Shown here in pieces: positions 10,068 through 18,952 of a stretch of 64,000 nt of DNA. The stretch covers positions 186,001-250,000 of the forward strand of contig NZ_LARY01000001.1 in NCBI RefSeq assembly GCF_003369925.1. Direction: 5' to 3'. Position 1 is the stretch's first letter. Each line of letters starts with the position of its first letter. The position numbers and the translations under genes are program-made. This DNA is from Listeria kieliensis (GTDB lineage Bacteria; Bacillota; Bacilli; Lactobacillales; Listeriaceae). The notes beneath the pieces were generated by a model. It worked only from the letters and a program-made list of their open reading frames with translations. It ran no database searches and had not been told where the DNA came from.

Positions 10068-11348
10068 CTATTTTTCCTCCTCTTTTGCAGCTGCGAGTTC
10101 TTGTTCATAAGTTTTATTATCCAATCGTTTAAACCACGGATACCAAAGAATCGGTGACAAAATCAGTTGAATAAATAATTGTAAAATGATAATCGAGATA
10201 CTTCCTTGAACCGCAGCATGAAAGCCAAGTGGCAATCCGAAAATTGCTTGAACTCCCGTAAACTGAGCGACAACGTGTAGTTTTGTAAGCACATAGGCGA
10301 GAATGAGTGCAATCGTATTGTTTGTAATAAACGGAATCGCAAGGTTGAAATTAAGAACAAGCGGTGTCCCGAAAATAACAGGTTCTGTAATTCCGAATAA
10401 GCCAGGAATAATCGCAATTTTACCCACTTCACGATACTGTTTACTTTTCGCTCGTAGCATGAGCAAAATAAGCCCAAGTGCCATTCCACCGAAAGTGATA
10501 ATGTTGAAAAAAGCTAGCCCAACAATATTTGGAGGAACTTGTCCCGCTTGAATCGCATTTAAGTTTTCAACATCCATGGACAGCCATAGCGGTGTTACAA
10601 GTGGCAACATCACATTGGTGCCGTGAATCCCGAAGAACCATAAAATTTGCTGAATCAAACTTAGGAGGATAACAGCGCCAATTGTGCCGCCAATTCCTTT
10701 CAGCGGTTCTTGAATAATCGAGTAAACGAATTGGTGCATGCTGCCAAATCCAGTTAGTCCAAATAAAAAGTCGATGAGGATAAAAAGGAGACCAATTAAA
10801 ATGGTTGGAATAAGAGATTCAAACATCCGCGTAACCATCGGCGGCACCCCAGCAGGCATTTTGATCGTCCAGCCTTTATGTTTAATGAATAAATAAAGCC
10901 GAGCGCTAACGATCCCGATAATGAGTGCGGAAAATACGCCTTGTGCGCCAAGCCAAGTAGAAGGAATGGCAGAAACCTTGTCTGCTGTTTGACCGATTGG
11001 CGTGATCAAAAGAAAACTCATTAGAGCGATAATGCCTGCTGAGATGGGATCTTCATCCCGGTCAAGCCGACGTACTAAATGATAAGCCATAAGAACAACG
11101 ACGTAGATGGCCATTGCCCCGATTGTGACAGTATTGACTTTGGCAAGTAAGTCAGTGACTTGTGTTAATTGTTTAAGGGAAGGCACCATGTTCATTAAAA
11201 CAGTGATTAAAACAGCGATGGAACCGATGAAAATCGGTCCGAGTGTAGACATCATGGCGCCGGAAATCGCTTGCAAATAAGCATTGCTCCCCATTTTATC
11301 GAACCATGGATTGATTTTGTTAAAAAAGTGAATGATTTTCTCTTTCAT
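10068..11348 (-). CDS. PTS EIIC of the cellobiose/lactose family
   Basis: Membrane channel subunit of a phosphotransferase system for beta-glucosides or related disaccharides. 426 residues, about ten hydrophobic segments, with family signatures such as WFFGIHGTNV and GITEPVIFGTP (roughly residues 205 and 320). I set the start at ATG 11348 because GGGGG (11356-11360) precedes it correctly; the longer frame from 11381 would lie within the leader. No EIIA or EIIB gene is nearby, so it must use subunits encoded elsewhere. First gene of an operon with the GH3 gene; an AraC regulator lies just upstream on the same strand. Confidence 0.9.
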   Translation of the reverse strand: MKEKIIHFFNKINPWFDKMGSNAYLQAISGAMMSTLGPIFIGSIAVLITVLMNMVPSLKQLTQVTDLLAKVNTVTIGAMAIYVVVLMAYHLVRRLDRDEDPISAGIIALMSFLLITPIGQTADKVSAIPSTWLGAQGVFSALIIGIVSARLYLFIKHKGWTIKMPAGVPPMVTRMFESLIPTILIGLLFILIDFLFGLTGFGSMHQFVYSIIQEPLKGIGGTIGAVILLSLIQQILWFFGIHGTNVMLPLVTPLWLSMDVENLNAIQAGQVPPNIVGLAFFNIITFGGMALGLILLMLRAKSKQYREVGKIAIIPGLFGITEPVIFGTPLVLNFNLAIPFITNNTIALILAYVLTKLHVVAQFTGVQAIFGLPLGFHAAVQGSISIIILQLFIQLILSPILWYPWFKRLDNKTYEQELAAAKEEEK

Positions 11349-11381
11349 TACTAAACCCCCTGTTTGGACTTCTATAGCCAC

Positions 11382-11405
11382 ATTATATAAAAGATAGCGT
11401 TTTCA
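11382..11405 (-). promoter_or_regulatory. -10 box and catabolite-repression (cre) site of the EIIC-GH3 operon
   Basis: On the minus strand TGAAAACGCTATCT (11405-11392) fits the CcpA operator consensus TGWAARCGYTWNCW at every position. TATAAT follows at 11387-11382. The spacing puts the cre site just upstream of the -10 box, where CcpA would block polymerase. No good -35 is seen, which suits a promoter activated by the adjacent AraC protein. Confidence 0.7.
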
Positions 11406-11442
11406 TTTCGCGTCGTTTTTTGACATGAAATCGGAAAGAATT

Positions 11443-12288
11443 TTACTTTTTGAAGTATGTTTTCCGATATTGCTGAGGGGATATACCGTAATGTTTTGTG
11501 AACGCATTATAAAAAGACTTGACTGTTGAAAAACCGCTATCAAGTGCGATTTCAAGAATCGTATGGTCTGTATCTCTTAGTTTGAAGTAAGCTTCTAATA
11601 AACGGACAGAACTCAAATATTCGCTAAAAGAAACCCCCATAAATTTTTTGTAAAAACGTGAAAAATAGGAAGGATTATAATTGAAATGTTCTGCTACAGA
11701 TGTAAGCGAGAGATGTTCCTTATGATGTGCTGCAATATAATCATTTACTTTTTTTAACTTGGGAAGGTGTTTGGCGCTCTCAATTTCTTTAATGCCTGCA
11801 AGTGGTGTGCGAAAGTTTTTGGTAAGCTCCGCTATTAGTTCATAGACGCTTGCTTTTGTCGTCAAGCGGTCCCACAAGTTTTCTTTCGTTAACTGCTCTT
11901 TTATCCGCATAAGTATTGCCTTCACTTCCGGAGTCGCGTTTTGCGGAGTCAATTTGTACAGAAATTGGTGACCATACTGGTTTTCCGTGGCACTTGCTAA
12001 AAAATCAAGTGGAATTTGAATGGCTAAGCATTTTCCAGGAGCTGGACTTTGTGAAGAATGAATCATGTTGGAATTGATGAACAACACATCTTGCTGAGCT
12101 AACGAGATGTGTTGATTCGGAAACTGAACATCTAACTTTCCAGACAGACAAAATAAAAGTTCTACACTGGCATGCCAATGAGGCGGAATTAGCCGGTCTG
12201 AACTTTTAGTATGGAAAATAAAAATTTTAAATGGAAAATTCATAGTCGGGACAATGGCTTCATGATATATACTGTTTTTTTCGAGCAT
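11443..12288 (-). CDS. AraC-family transcriptional regulator
   Basis: Sugar-responsive DNA-binding activator. 281 residues: an N-terminal cupin-like sensor (about residues 20-110, with HWHASVELLFCLSG and later a Ser/His-rich strand) and a C-terminal pair of helix-turn-helix motifs (about 185-280, ending in the typical YGISPQQYRK). Start supported by AGAGGTG upstream. Lies directly before the EIIC-GH3 operon on the same strand, so it most likely controls that operon in response to its beta-glucoside. The partner enzyme is now broken, which may leave this regulator with little to do. Confidence 0.88.
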   Translation of the reverse strand: MLEKNSIYHEAIVPTMNFPFKIFIFHTKSSDRLIPPHWHASVELLFCLSGKLDVQFPNQHISLAQQDVLFINSNMIHSSQSPAPGKCLAIQIPLDFLASATENQYGHQFLYKLTPQNATPEVKAILMRIKEQLTKENLWDRLTTKASVYELIAELTKNFRTPLAGIKEIESAKHLPKLKKVNDYIAAHHKEHLSLTSVAEHFNYNPSYFSRFYKKFMGVSFSEYLSSVRLLEAYFKLRDTDHTILEIALDSGFSTVKSFYNAFTKHYGISPQQYRKTYFKK

Positions 12289-12422
12289 TTTTTACACCTC
12301 TATTTGTCATTAGTAAATTCTGAAGTGAACTGATGCTGCCGTATCTCCACTTTAAATTATAAACAGAAGTAAGGTGAAAAACAATTTTAGGCATATTTTT
12401 GGTAACATGTAAAATAAACCCC

Positions 12423-12472
12423 TTTACCTTTGGTTTCATTTTTGTTATATTATAACTAACGAACGTTAGTTA
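12423..12472 (+). promoter_or_regulatory. promoter and TetR operator palindrome
   Basis: TTTACC (12423-12428), 17 bases, TATATT (12446-12451), then TAACTAACG-AA-CGTTAGTTA (12453-12472), a perfect nine-base inverted repeat. It sits where RNA polymerase would start, just before the TetR gene, so self-repression is likely. The rest of the gap 12289-12494 is AT-rich and otherwise empty. Confidence 0.75.
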
Positions 12473-12494
12473 ATTTAAACAAGGAGGAATCGAG

Positions 12495-13052
12495 ATGTCC
12501 AAAGAAACGCTAAAAAAAGCGGCTCTGACACTTTTTTCAGAAAAAGGGTATGACGGAACAGCTCTTTCTGAAATAGCTAAAAGAGCAGGAATTAAGACAC
12601 CTTCGATTTATGCACATTTTGAATCTAAAGAAGAACTTTATTTGACGATTTACCGAGAAGTTATGCAAGAAGAATTGGCAAATGTCAAAGCAGAGAAGCG
12701 AGAAGATTACGAAACGGCTGAAGAATATCTCAAAGCCTTTTTTTATGCCGCGACAGACTTTGAACGAGATCCTGAAGTACGACGCTTTTTCCAGCGATCG
12801 GTTTACTATCCGCCTGTTTCCTTAAAGGAGAAAATGCAGGAAGAGGTAACAAGGTATGAGACACAAGCTTTTGAAAAAATTGCCGTGTTGCTTGATGAAG
12901 TGACTCACGATGAAGAGAAAAAAACGCGCTGGATTCGAGTTTTCTATGCTTTTTTAGATGGTCTTGGTGTGGAACATGAACTTTACGACTTGACAGAATT
13001 TGAAAAACGAAGAGAATCAGCTTTTGAAGCTTTGGTTTTACTCTTAAATTAA
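12495..13052 (+). CDS. TetR/AcrR-family repressor
   Basis: Local repressor of the exporter pair that follows. 185 residues: N-terminal helix-turn-helix (about residues 5-50, with ALSEIAKRAGIKTPSIYAHF), then a helical ligand-binding domain with no recognisable specificity. AAGGAGG stands before the ATG. A perfect palindrome overlaps the start site of its own mRNA. Only 14 bases separate it from the first SMR gene, so all three genes form one operon. The ligand is probably a cationic or hydrophobic compound moved by the exporter, but this is inference. Confidence 0.9.
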   Translation: MSKETLKKAALTLFSEKGYDGTALSEIAKRAGIKTPSIYAHFESKEELYLTIYREVMQEELANVKAEKREDYETAEEYLKAFFYAATDFERDPEVRRFFQRSVYYPPVSLKEKMQEEVTRYETQAFEKIAVLLDEVTHDEEKKTRWIRVFYAFLDGLGVEHELYDLTEFEKRRESAFEALVLLLN

Positions 13053-13066
13053 AGGAGAAGATAGTT

Positions 13067-13408
13067 ATGCAATGGTTTTATTTAGTTTTAGCCGGACTCT
13101 CTGAAATCGTCTGGGCTTTTGGACTTAAAGAATCACACGGATTTACAAAATTGGATTTCAGTTTGCTTACAATTGCCTTTTTGATTGTTAGTTTCGGCCT
13201 ATTCGCTCTAGCGATGCGCACCATCCCAATTGGAACAGCCTATGCTGTATTTACGGGGATTGGAGCTGCAGGAACGGCGATTGTCGGAATCCTTTTCTTA
13301 AACGAACCGGCTGGGCTGCTTAAAATCATTTCATTAATTGTATTGATTTCAGGAATTATTGGACTGAAACTTGTTGATGATGGCGGCGGAAAGGAAGGAG
13401 AAAAATAA
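13067..13408 (+). CDS. small multidrug resistance (SMR) transporter subunit 1
   Basis: Four-helix inner-membrane exporter subunit. 113 residues with the conserved membrane glutamate (LSEIVWAFGLK, Glu13) and the TAYAVFTGIGAAGTAI helix. The W and LK around Glu13 and the overall pattern resemble the SugE/Gdx guanidinium-exporter branch rather than EmrE. It carries an extra hydrophilic tail (DDGGGKEGEK), so the pair probably fixes opposite membrane orientations, as known for paired SMR proteins. Stop and next ATG overlap by one base (TAATG). Confidence 0.88.
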   Translation: MQWFYLVLAGLSEIVWAFGLKESHGFTKLDFSLLTIAFLIVSFGLFALAMRTIPIGTAYAVFTGIGAAGTAIVGILFLNEPAGLLKIISLIVLISGIIGLKLVDDGGGKEGEK

Positions 13409-13728
13409 TGGCATGGATTTATTTAGTGATCGCTGGTCTTTGCGAAATGTGCTTTGTTGTTACCATGAAACTTTCACAAGGTTTTAAAAAGCTTTGGTTT
13501 TCTGTTTTAACGATTGTTTTCATGTGTGGCAGTTTCTTCTTGCTTTCACACGCGTTAAAGACCATCCCAATTGGAACAGGCTATGCGATTTGGACAGGAA
13601 TCGGAGCAGTTGGCAGTGTCATCATGGGGATGCTTCTCTTTAAAGAAAAGAAAAGTGTCATGAAAATTTTCTTTATTACCATGATTATTGCTGGAGTGAT
13701 TGGACTTAAATTATCTGCAGGGGCATAA
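13408..13728 (+). CDS. small multidrug resistance (SMR) transporter subunit 2
   Basis: Second half of the heteromeric SMR pair. 106 residues, four membrane helices, conserved Glu13 in GLCEMCFVVTMK and TGYAIWTGIGAVGSVI in helix 3. Coupled to subunit 1 by a one-base overlap. It lacks the hydrophilic tail of its partner and differs in loop charge, in line with an antiparallel heterodimer. Substrate unknown: quaternary amines or guanidinium are the two usual options. Confidence 0.88.
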   Translation: MAWIYLVIAGLCEMCFVVTMKLSQGFKKLWFSVLTIVFMCGSFFLLSHALKTIPIGTGYAIWTGIGAVGSVIMGMLLFKEKKSVMKIFFITMIIAGVIGLKLSAGA

Positions 13729-13732
13729 AAGG

Positions 13733-13795
13733 AAGCAGCAAAAATTTTTGAATGGGAACATGTGAGTTCGCTTCAAAAGTTTTTGCTGCTTTTTG
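13733..13795 (+). terminator. terminator of the TetR-SMR operon
   Basis: 20-base arms (13733-13752 and 13772-13791) with one irregular position, ending in a T-run. Confidence 0.85.
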
Positions 13796-13899
13796 ATTAG
13801 GCGTTAAAATGATTCACGTCGCGCCATTTTTAAGAAATTGCTTTTAATCTAACAGAAACGTGGTAAAATAGACTACAGAAAAGAATCCGGAGGGATACC

Positions 13900-15012
13900 A
13901 TGAAAACAAAGTTAATTTTACTTTATGGCGGAAAGTCAGCCGAACATGAAGTATCGTTGCAAACGGCACTTTCTGTTATTAATGCACTTGATTTAAATAA
14001 ATTCGAAGCGCTACCTGTATACATAACCAATGACGGTGACTGGATTCAGGGCCCAGAGATTACGCATCAATTGGATTTTTCAGACCAGCTGCGTTTCTCG
14101 CCTGAAGAGCAGTTTTGCTTAGCGCAAAAAGAAAACGAAATTTCCTCAGGATTTTTAATTAGTCCAGCTGATGTGACAGAAGAGCGAGAAAATACGGTTG
14201 TATTCCCACTGCTACACGGACCAAACGGAGAAGACGGCACAGTTCAAGGGCTTCTTGAAGTCTTGAATCTTCCATATGTAGGAAACGGCGTACTTGCTTC
14301 AGCGGCAGCGATGGATAAAATTGTCATGAAAAAAGTCTTTGCAGATGCAGGGATTCCGCAACTTCCGGCTGTAGCCGTTCGCTCGATTGATTGGAAAAAT
14401 TTCCGCGACGAAATGGTTGCGGATATGGAAGAGGCACTCACTTATCCCATGTTTGTTAAACCAGCAAATCTAGGTTCAAGCGTTGGGATTAGCAAAGCGG
14501 AAAATCGGGATGAGCTTTATCAAGCGATGGACGAAGCTTTCTTGTATGATCGCCGCGTTGTTGTTGAGCAAGGAGTTGTTGCTCGCGAAATTGAAATGGC
14601 GGTACTTGGAAACGACACGCCAGCTTGTTCAGTTCCTGGCGAAATTTTACCAAAAGGTTCAAAAGCTGTTTTTTATGACTATAAAGCGAAATATCAAGAT
14701 AATGATACGACGCTTGTGATTCCTGCAGAAGTCAGTGAAGAAGTAGAAAATAAATTAAAAGAATACGCGATTCAAGCTTTTCTTGGTCTTGATGCAAGCG
14801 GTCTTGTTCGCGCAGACTTTTTTGTGACAGAGCAAAACGAAATCTTTTTAAATGAAGTTAACACGATGCCAGGCTTCACGCCTGTTAGCATGTATCCGCT
14901 ACTCTGGCAAGCAAGTGGCATTTCTTATAGCCAGCTGATTGAACAGCTGGTGGAACTCGGACTCGAACGTCATGAAGCGAAAAATCAGTTGAAATACCGT
15001 TTAGAAGATTAA
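13900..15012 (+). CDS. ddl: D-alanine--D-alanine ligase
   Basis: Joins two D-alanines with ATP for the peptidoglycan precursor. 370 residues, ATP-grasp fold: GGKSAEHEVS near residue 11, HGPNGEDGT near 108, FVKPANLGSSVGIS lysine loop near 187 and FLNEVNTMPGFT near 320. Start after CCGGAGGG. The partner enzyme MurF follows after 64 bases and alr, which makes D-alanine, lies 21 kb downstream. A hairpin stands between ddl and murF, so the two may be only partly co-transcribed. Confidence 0.96.
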   Translation: MKTKLILLYGGKSAEHEVSLQTALSVINALDLNKFEALPVYITNDGDWIQGPEITHQLDFSDQLRFSPEEQFCLAQKENEISSGFLISPADVTEERENTVVFPLLHGPNGEDGTVQGLLEVLNLPYVGNGVLASAAAMDKIVMKKVFADAGIPQLPAVAVRSIDWKNFRDEMVADMEEALTYPMFVKPANLGSSVGISKAENRDELYQAMDEAFLYDRRVVVEQGVVAREIEMAVLGNDTPACSVPGEILPKGSKAVFYDYKAKYQDNDTTLVIPAEVSEEVENKLKEYAIQAFLGLDASGLVRADFFVTEQNEIFLNEVNTMPGFTPVSMYPLLWQASGISYSQLIEQLVELGLERHEAKNQLKYRLED

Positions 15013-15019
15013 AACCAGA

Positions 15020-15054
15020 AAAAAGTAGTTTGAATTTATTCAAACTGCTTTTTT
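15020..15054 (+). terminator. terminator-like hairpin between ddl and murF
   Basis: Arms at 15020-15034 and 15039-15054 around a four-base loop with a T-run. May terminate ddl transcripts or reduce read-through into murF. Confidence 0.7.
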
Positions 15055-15076
15055 CAAGAAGGAAAGTTGGGGCGAA

Positions 15077-16450
15077 ATGGAAAAAACGCTTTTGGAGATT
15101 GCGACTTTGATTGATGCGCAATTAAATCAAGCTACATTTAATGAAACGAAAGTGACGGGAGTGTGCTTTGATACTCGTCAAATAAAACAAGGGGACTTGT
15201 TTGTTCCGTTTGTTGGGGAAACAAGAGATGGACATTCTTTTGTTCGTCAAGCCGTTGAAGCAGGAGCCGCTGCAAGTTTTTGGCAAATGGATGTACCGAA
15301 TCCGCCAGACGATGTGCCGCTTTTACTTGTTGAAAATACGGCGGATGCATTTGAGTTGTTTGCGAAAAAGTATCTTGCGGAAGTCGCACCGAAAGTTGTG
15401 GCGATTACTGGCAGTAACGGGAAAACGACCACGAAAGATATCACGCGAGCCATCATGAGTAGCCGTTATAAGGTGCACGCAACAAGTGGCAACTTCAATA
15501 ATCACATTGGCTTACCATATACGATTTTAACGATGCCAGAAGACACAGAAGTCGCGATTTTAGAAATGGGCATGAATCACCGCCACGAAATTGAAAAACT
15601 AACGAAAATTGCTCGTCCAGATATCGCGATCATTACAAATATTGGTGAAGCACATATCGAATACTTGGGATCGCGAAAAGAAATTGCGAAGGCAAAGCTT
15701 GAAATCGTGCTCGGGCTAAAGCGAGATGGACTTTTGATTTATCCACACGAAGAGCCATTAATTGAGCAACAGCTAGCAAGTGATGTACAAACGGAAACCT
15801 TTGGGCGAGAAGATACGGCGGATATTTACCCGCTTCAGATTACTACGGAAACGGAAGGGACTAAGTTTACCACGAATTTGGACCCAGCAACTTCCCTTTA
15901 TGTGCCGATTATTGGCGAACATAATGTGTTCAATACGATGGCGGCTTTGCTTGCTGCGCGCAAACTAGGGATTGATTCTCTAGATGCAAAAGTGGCTTTA
16001 AGTGGAATGGAACGATCTAAAAGTCGATTAGAGTGGCTTGAATCTCCTCGAGGAACAAAAATCTTGAATGATTCTTATAACTCAAGTCCAACTGCTTTAA
16101 AGGCCGTGCTTAAAACCTTTATGAATATGGATGCAGCAGGGAAACGGAAAATAGCTGTTGTAGCGGATATGTTGGAACTTGGAGAAGATACCGAGAAATT
16201 TCATCGCGAATCTGGGGAAGTGATCGAAGCGCAAAAACTGGATGAAGTTTTTGCTTACGGAGAAGCGATGCAGGCTTTTGCGGAAGCTGCTAGTAAACGA
16301 ATCGGCGCAGAACATGTTCATTATTTTACTTCTAAAGCTGAACTGGAAAAGGCTTTACTTCAAGCAGTAACAGGAGACGAATGGGTTCTTTTTAAAGGAT
16401 CTTATGGAATGGGCTTGAAAGATGTCGTAGAAAAACTTATGATAGGGTAA
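15077..16450 (+). CDS. murF: UDP-N-acetylmuramoyl-tripeptide--D-alanyl-D-alanine ligase
   Basis: Adds the D-Ala-D-Ala dipeptide made by Ddl to the muramyl tripeptide in the cytoplasm. 457 residues with three Mur domains: N-terminal UDP-binding (about 1-95), central ATPase with GSNGKTTTK near residue 113 and NIGEAHIEYLG, and a C-terminal Rossmann domain (about 315-457) with LNDSYNSSPTA. Length is normal. The ribosome binding site before ATG 15077 is modest. Confidence 0.96.
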   Translation: MEKTLLEIATLIDAQLNQATFNETKVTGVCFDTRQIKQGDLFVPFVGETRDGHSFVRQAVEAGAAASFWQMDVPNPPDDVPLLLVENTADAFELFAKKYLAEVAPKVVAITGSNGKTTTKDITRAIMSSRYKVHATSGNFNNHIGLPYTILTMPEDTEVAILEMGMNHRHEIEKLTKIARPDIAIITNIGEAHIEYLGSRKEIAKAKLEIVLGLKRDGLLIYPHEEPLIEQQLASDVQTETFGREDTADIYPLQITTETEGTKFTTNLDPATSLYVPIIGEHNVFNTMAALLAARKLGIDSLDAKVALSGMERSKSRLEWLESPRGTKILNDSYNSSPTALKAVLKTFMNMDAAGKRKIAVVADMLELGEDTEKFHRESGEVIEAQKLDEVFAYGEAMQAFAEAASKRIGAEHVHYFTSKAELEKALLQAVTGDEWVLFKGSYGMGLKDVVEKLMIG

Positions 16451-16487
16451 GATGACTTTACGATGAAAACAGGAGTTGACAATCAAA

Positions 16488-17180
16488 ATGGTTGCATGTT
16501 TGTGTATTCACGGTTATACGGGAACGCCAGATGAGTTAAAACCACTCGCTGATTATTTAAAAGAGCATACCGATTGGGATGTATTAACACCGACGCTTCC
16601 TGGCCATGATAAGCCGTATCATTTACGAAATGCGACTTATCAAGACTGGATTATTTTCATGGAAAGCATTTTGACGCAGCTCTTAAAAGAAGATGATGAA
16701 GTTTATTTGATTGGTTTTTCGATGGGCGGTCTTCTTGCTGGTTGGCTAGCAAGACACCATCCTGAGGTGAAAAAGCTGGCTCTTCTTAGTACTTCTGTGC
16801 ACTATTTGGACTGGCCTAATTTGGTGGATAACCAAGGTCAAATGTTTGTCGAAGTAAAAGACAAAAAACTCAAGAATAGTTCGGTTTTTAGTCGCTGTTT
16901 TAAACGCTTCACGGATGTTCCAAGTCAGTCAAAAGCGCAGTTTGCGAAGATGGTGATGCAAGCAAAGCCAGCGCTTGCCCATCTTGAGATTCCGACTTTT
17001 ATTGCGCAAGGTGGGATGGATGCAGTCATTTCTGCAAAGCAAAGCGTAGATTACTTGATGGAGACGATTCCAGGTCCGAAGCGTTTACTCATCATGGAAG
17101 AAGCCGGGCACTTACTTTGCCAAGATAAAGACCGGGAAGTTTTGTTTGAAAACTTGTTAGGTTTCTTGAAGGAAAGCTAA
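16488..17180 (+). CDS. alpha/beta-hydrolase, carboxylesterase type
   Basis: Serine hydrolase of the Est30-like carboxylesterase group. ATG 16488 is used (AGGAG at 16471-16475); TTG 16476 is too close to that site. 230 residues: oxyanion region HGYTGTPDEL near residue 7, nucleophile motif GFSMGG near 83, acid in GGMDAVIS and catalytic His in EEAGHLLCQD near 207. No signal peptide, so cytoplasmic. Natural substrate unknown. Follows murF closely but with no functional tie that I can see. Confidence 0.87.
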   Translation: MVACLCIHGYTGTPDELKPLADYLKEHTDWDVLTPTLPGHDKPYHLRNATYQDWIIFMESILTQLLKEDDEVYLIGFSMGGLLAGWLARHHPEVKKLALLSTSVHYLDWPNLVDNQGQMFVEVKDKKLKNSSVFSRCFKRFTDVPSQSKAQFAKMVMQAKPALAHLEIPTFIAQGGMDAVISAKQSVDYLMETIPGPKRLLIMEEAGHLLCQDKDREVLFENLLGFLKES

Positions 17181-17218
17181 AAGTGAGCCGTTGCTGATCA
17201 AGCAGCGGCTCACTTTTT
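17180..17218. terminator. bidirectional terminator, esterase and ROK kinase
   Basis: AAAAGTGAGCCGTTGCT pairs with AGCAGCGGCTCACTTTT (one G-U) around a short loop; it closes both converging genes. Confidence 0.88.
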
Positions 17219-18122
17219 ACTTGGCGTGGTTGGCTTTAAAATGATGATAGGCACCCAGTAAATTGGCATTGTTTCCTAAGCTGCTTAATTCAATGACAGG
17301 TTGAATGCTTTCAAGAAAGCTACTATCTAGATGCAAAAGTGGCGCAACGAGTTTTTTCATGCTCGCTTGCAGGTAATCAAGCAAAAGGAGTTGTGAGCTA
17401 ATGCCGCCACCGATGACAATTTTGTCGAGATCAAGAGTCGCTTGGAGATTCCAAATTTGAACGGCAAGGGAATCTGTAAAACGCTTCATGATCGAGATGG
17501 CATCTGGATCGCCTTGCTTCAGGACTTCAAAGAAAAGTTCACCGGATAGTTTTTCTGGATCGAGTTGTTTAGCTTTAGCGAAAGGACGGAGCAGCGCGTG
17601 GATGCCGTTTCGGGCGACGAGAAAGTCCGCTTTTTCAAGATCGGTGCTCGTTTTAAGCAGTGAAAGTTCGCCCGCAGATTGGTGCGTGCCGGATAGGACT
17701 TTTCGGTTTAGCATAATGCTGCCGCCAACGCCTGTTCCAAGCACGATCATCGCTCCATTTTGGATGCCTCGCAGTTGGCCTTCGTTCATTTCACCGATGA
17801 TTGCAGCTTTGGCATCGTTATGGACGGCTACAGGCAAGTTAAAATAGGAGCTGAAGAGTGTAAGTAGATTTTCTTTATGGATGAAACGTAAGGAACCTCC
17901 GTGAAGGGCAAAGCCGGTTTCAGGGTTTATCACGCCCGGCATGGAAATCGAGACGCCGGAAAGTGCACAAGGCACGTTTTCAAGGGTCGCCACTAGTTCT
18001 TGTTTAAATTGTTCTTTCGTTTTTGGGGTTTTGAATTTGTGGACGTTTCCGAGTTTTCCTGCTTGGACGATTGCGTATTTGACGAATGTGCCGCCGATGT
18101 CGAAAACAAGAATATTGGACAT
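17217..18122 (-). CDS. ROK-family sugar kinase, beta-glucoside kinase type
   Basis: ATP-dependent sugar kinase. 301 residues: phosphate loop FDIGGTFVK near residue 6, GVSISMPG near 59, catalytic Asp in HNDAKAA near 101, and GTGVGGSI near 130. The zinc-binding cysteine cluster of typical ROK glucokinases is missing, as in beta-glucoside kinases. GAAGGAGG precedes ATG 18122. It is divergent from an RpiR regulator and next to a phospho-beta-glucosidase/EIIC operon, which supports a beta-glucoside substrate, but glucose or another hexose cannot be excluded. Confidence 0.82.
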   Translation of the reverse strand: MSNILVFDIGGTFVKYAIVQAGKLGNVHKFKTPKTKEQFKQELVATLENVPCALSGVSISMPGVINPETGFALHGGSLRFIHKENLLTLFSSYFNLPVAVHNDAKAAIIGEMNEGQLRGIQNGAMIVLGTGVGGSIMLNRKVLSGTHQSAGELSLLKTSTDLEKADFLVARNGIHALLRPFAKAKQLDPEKLSGELFFEVLKQGDPDAISIMKRFTDSLAVQIWNLQATLDLDKIVIGGGISSQLLLLDYLQASMKKLVAPLLHLDSSFLESIQPVIELSSLGNNANLLGAYHHFKANHAK

Positions 18123-18167
18123 TATTTTGCCTCCTTCGCAAGATATGGATTTCTGATGACTTTTTGA

Positions 18168-18173
18168 TATAAT
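18168..18173 (+). promoter_or_regulatory. -10 box in the divergent ROK/RpiR region
   Basis: TGATATAAT is an extended -10-like element 33 bases before the RpiR start. The -35 is weak. The 83-base divergent gap is the likely place for RpiR control of both genes. Confidence 0.4.
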
Positions 18174-18205
18174 AAATGCAATGATTTTGACGGGAGAAGA
18201 TCGCG

Positions 18206-18952
18206 ATGCTAGAAAAAATTTCGATGGTGCAGCAGTTGTCAGATTCAGATGAAGCCTTGCGCACCTTTATTTTTAAAAATCCAGCGCAAATTTTCCAGCT
18301 TTCTGCTCGAGAAATTGCCGCTAAAATTCCTTGTTCGTCTGCGACTGTCACACGATTTGTGAAAAAATGTGGGTTTCTTTCGTTTCGTGATTTCCAAATT
18401 TATATTCGAAATGAAGTCGAAAACATGACGGGAACGAGTATGACGAAGCGGATTTTCTTGGAACAGATTTTTGTCGACCAAGTATTCGAAGCCGATATTA
18501 ATGAGCAAATTACACGAGTCGGTGAGCTTTTTCAAGCGGCTGACTGGATTTGTTGTATCGGGATGGGCTCTTCTGGCATTATGGCTGAATATGCTGCACG
18601 GAAGCTCAATATGATCGGTTTTAAGGCGCTTTCTTCTAATGAACCTTATGCGCCGTTTTTAAAGCGAGAAGCGAAAGAAAATGGGAATGTAGTCCTGCTT
18701 TTTTCAAGTTCTGGTGAAACACGCGAAATGGTCGAGCTCGCGCAGCTGCTCAAGTCTTATGACAAGACGATTATCAGCGTGACGAATTCAGGCGATAATT
18801 TGCTTGCGAATTTGTCTTCTATCAATTTGTGTTATTACACGGAAAAGCAACGTTTACCTTATCAGTTCGATTTATCTTCGCAAGTCCCAGTTGTTGCTTT
18901 GATTGAATACTTAGTGGCATATTGCTATCACTTACAAGCAGCAGAGAATTAA
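18206..18952 (+). CDS. RpiR-family regulator with SIS domain
   Basis: Sugar-phosphate-responsive transcription factor. 248 residues: N-terminal HTH_6 domain (about 1-75, AAKIPCSSATVTRFVKKCGF) and C-terminal SIS sugar-isomerase fold (about 100-240, GMGSSGIMAEYAARK and LFSSSGETREMVELA). GGGAGAAG before ATG. It is flanked by a ROK kinase and an EIIC/GH1 operon, so beta-glucoside phosphate is a sensible ligand. Its last four codons and stop lie in a perfect palindrome shared with the converging EIIC gene. Confidence 0.9.
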   Translation: MLEKISMVQQLSDSDEALRTFIFKNPAQIFQLSAREIAAKIPCSSATVTRFVKKCGFLSFRDFQIYIRNEVENMTGTSMTKRIFLEQIFVDQVFEADINEQITRVGELFQAADWICCIGMGSSGIMAEYAARKLNMIGFKALSSNEPYAPFLKREAKENGNVVLLFSSSGETREMVELAQLLKSYDKTIISVTNSGDNLLANLSSINLCYYTEKQRLPYQFDLSSQVPVVALIEYLVAYCYHLQAAEN

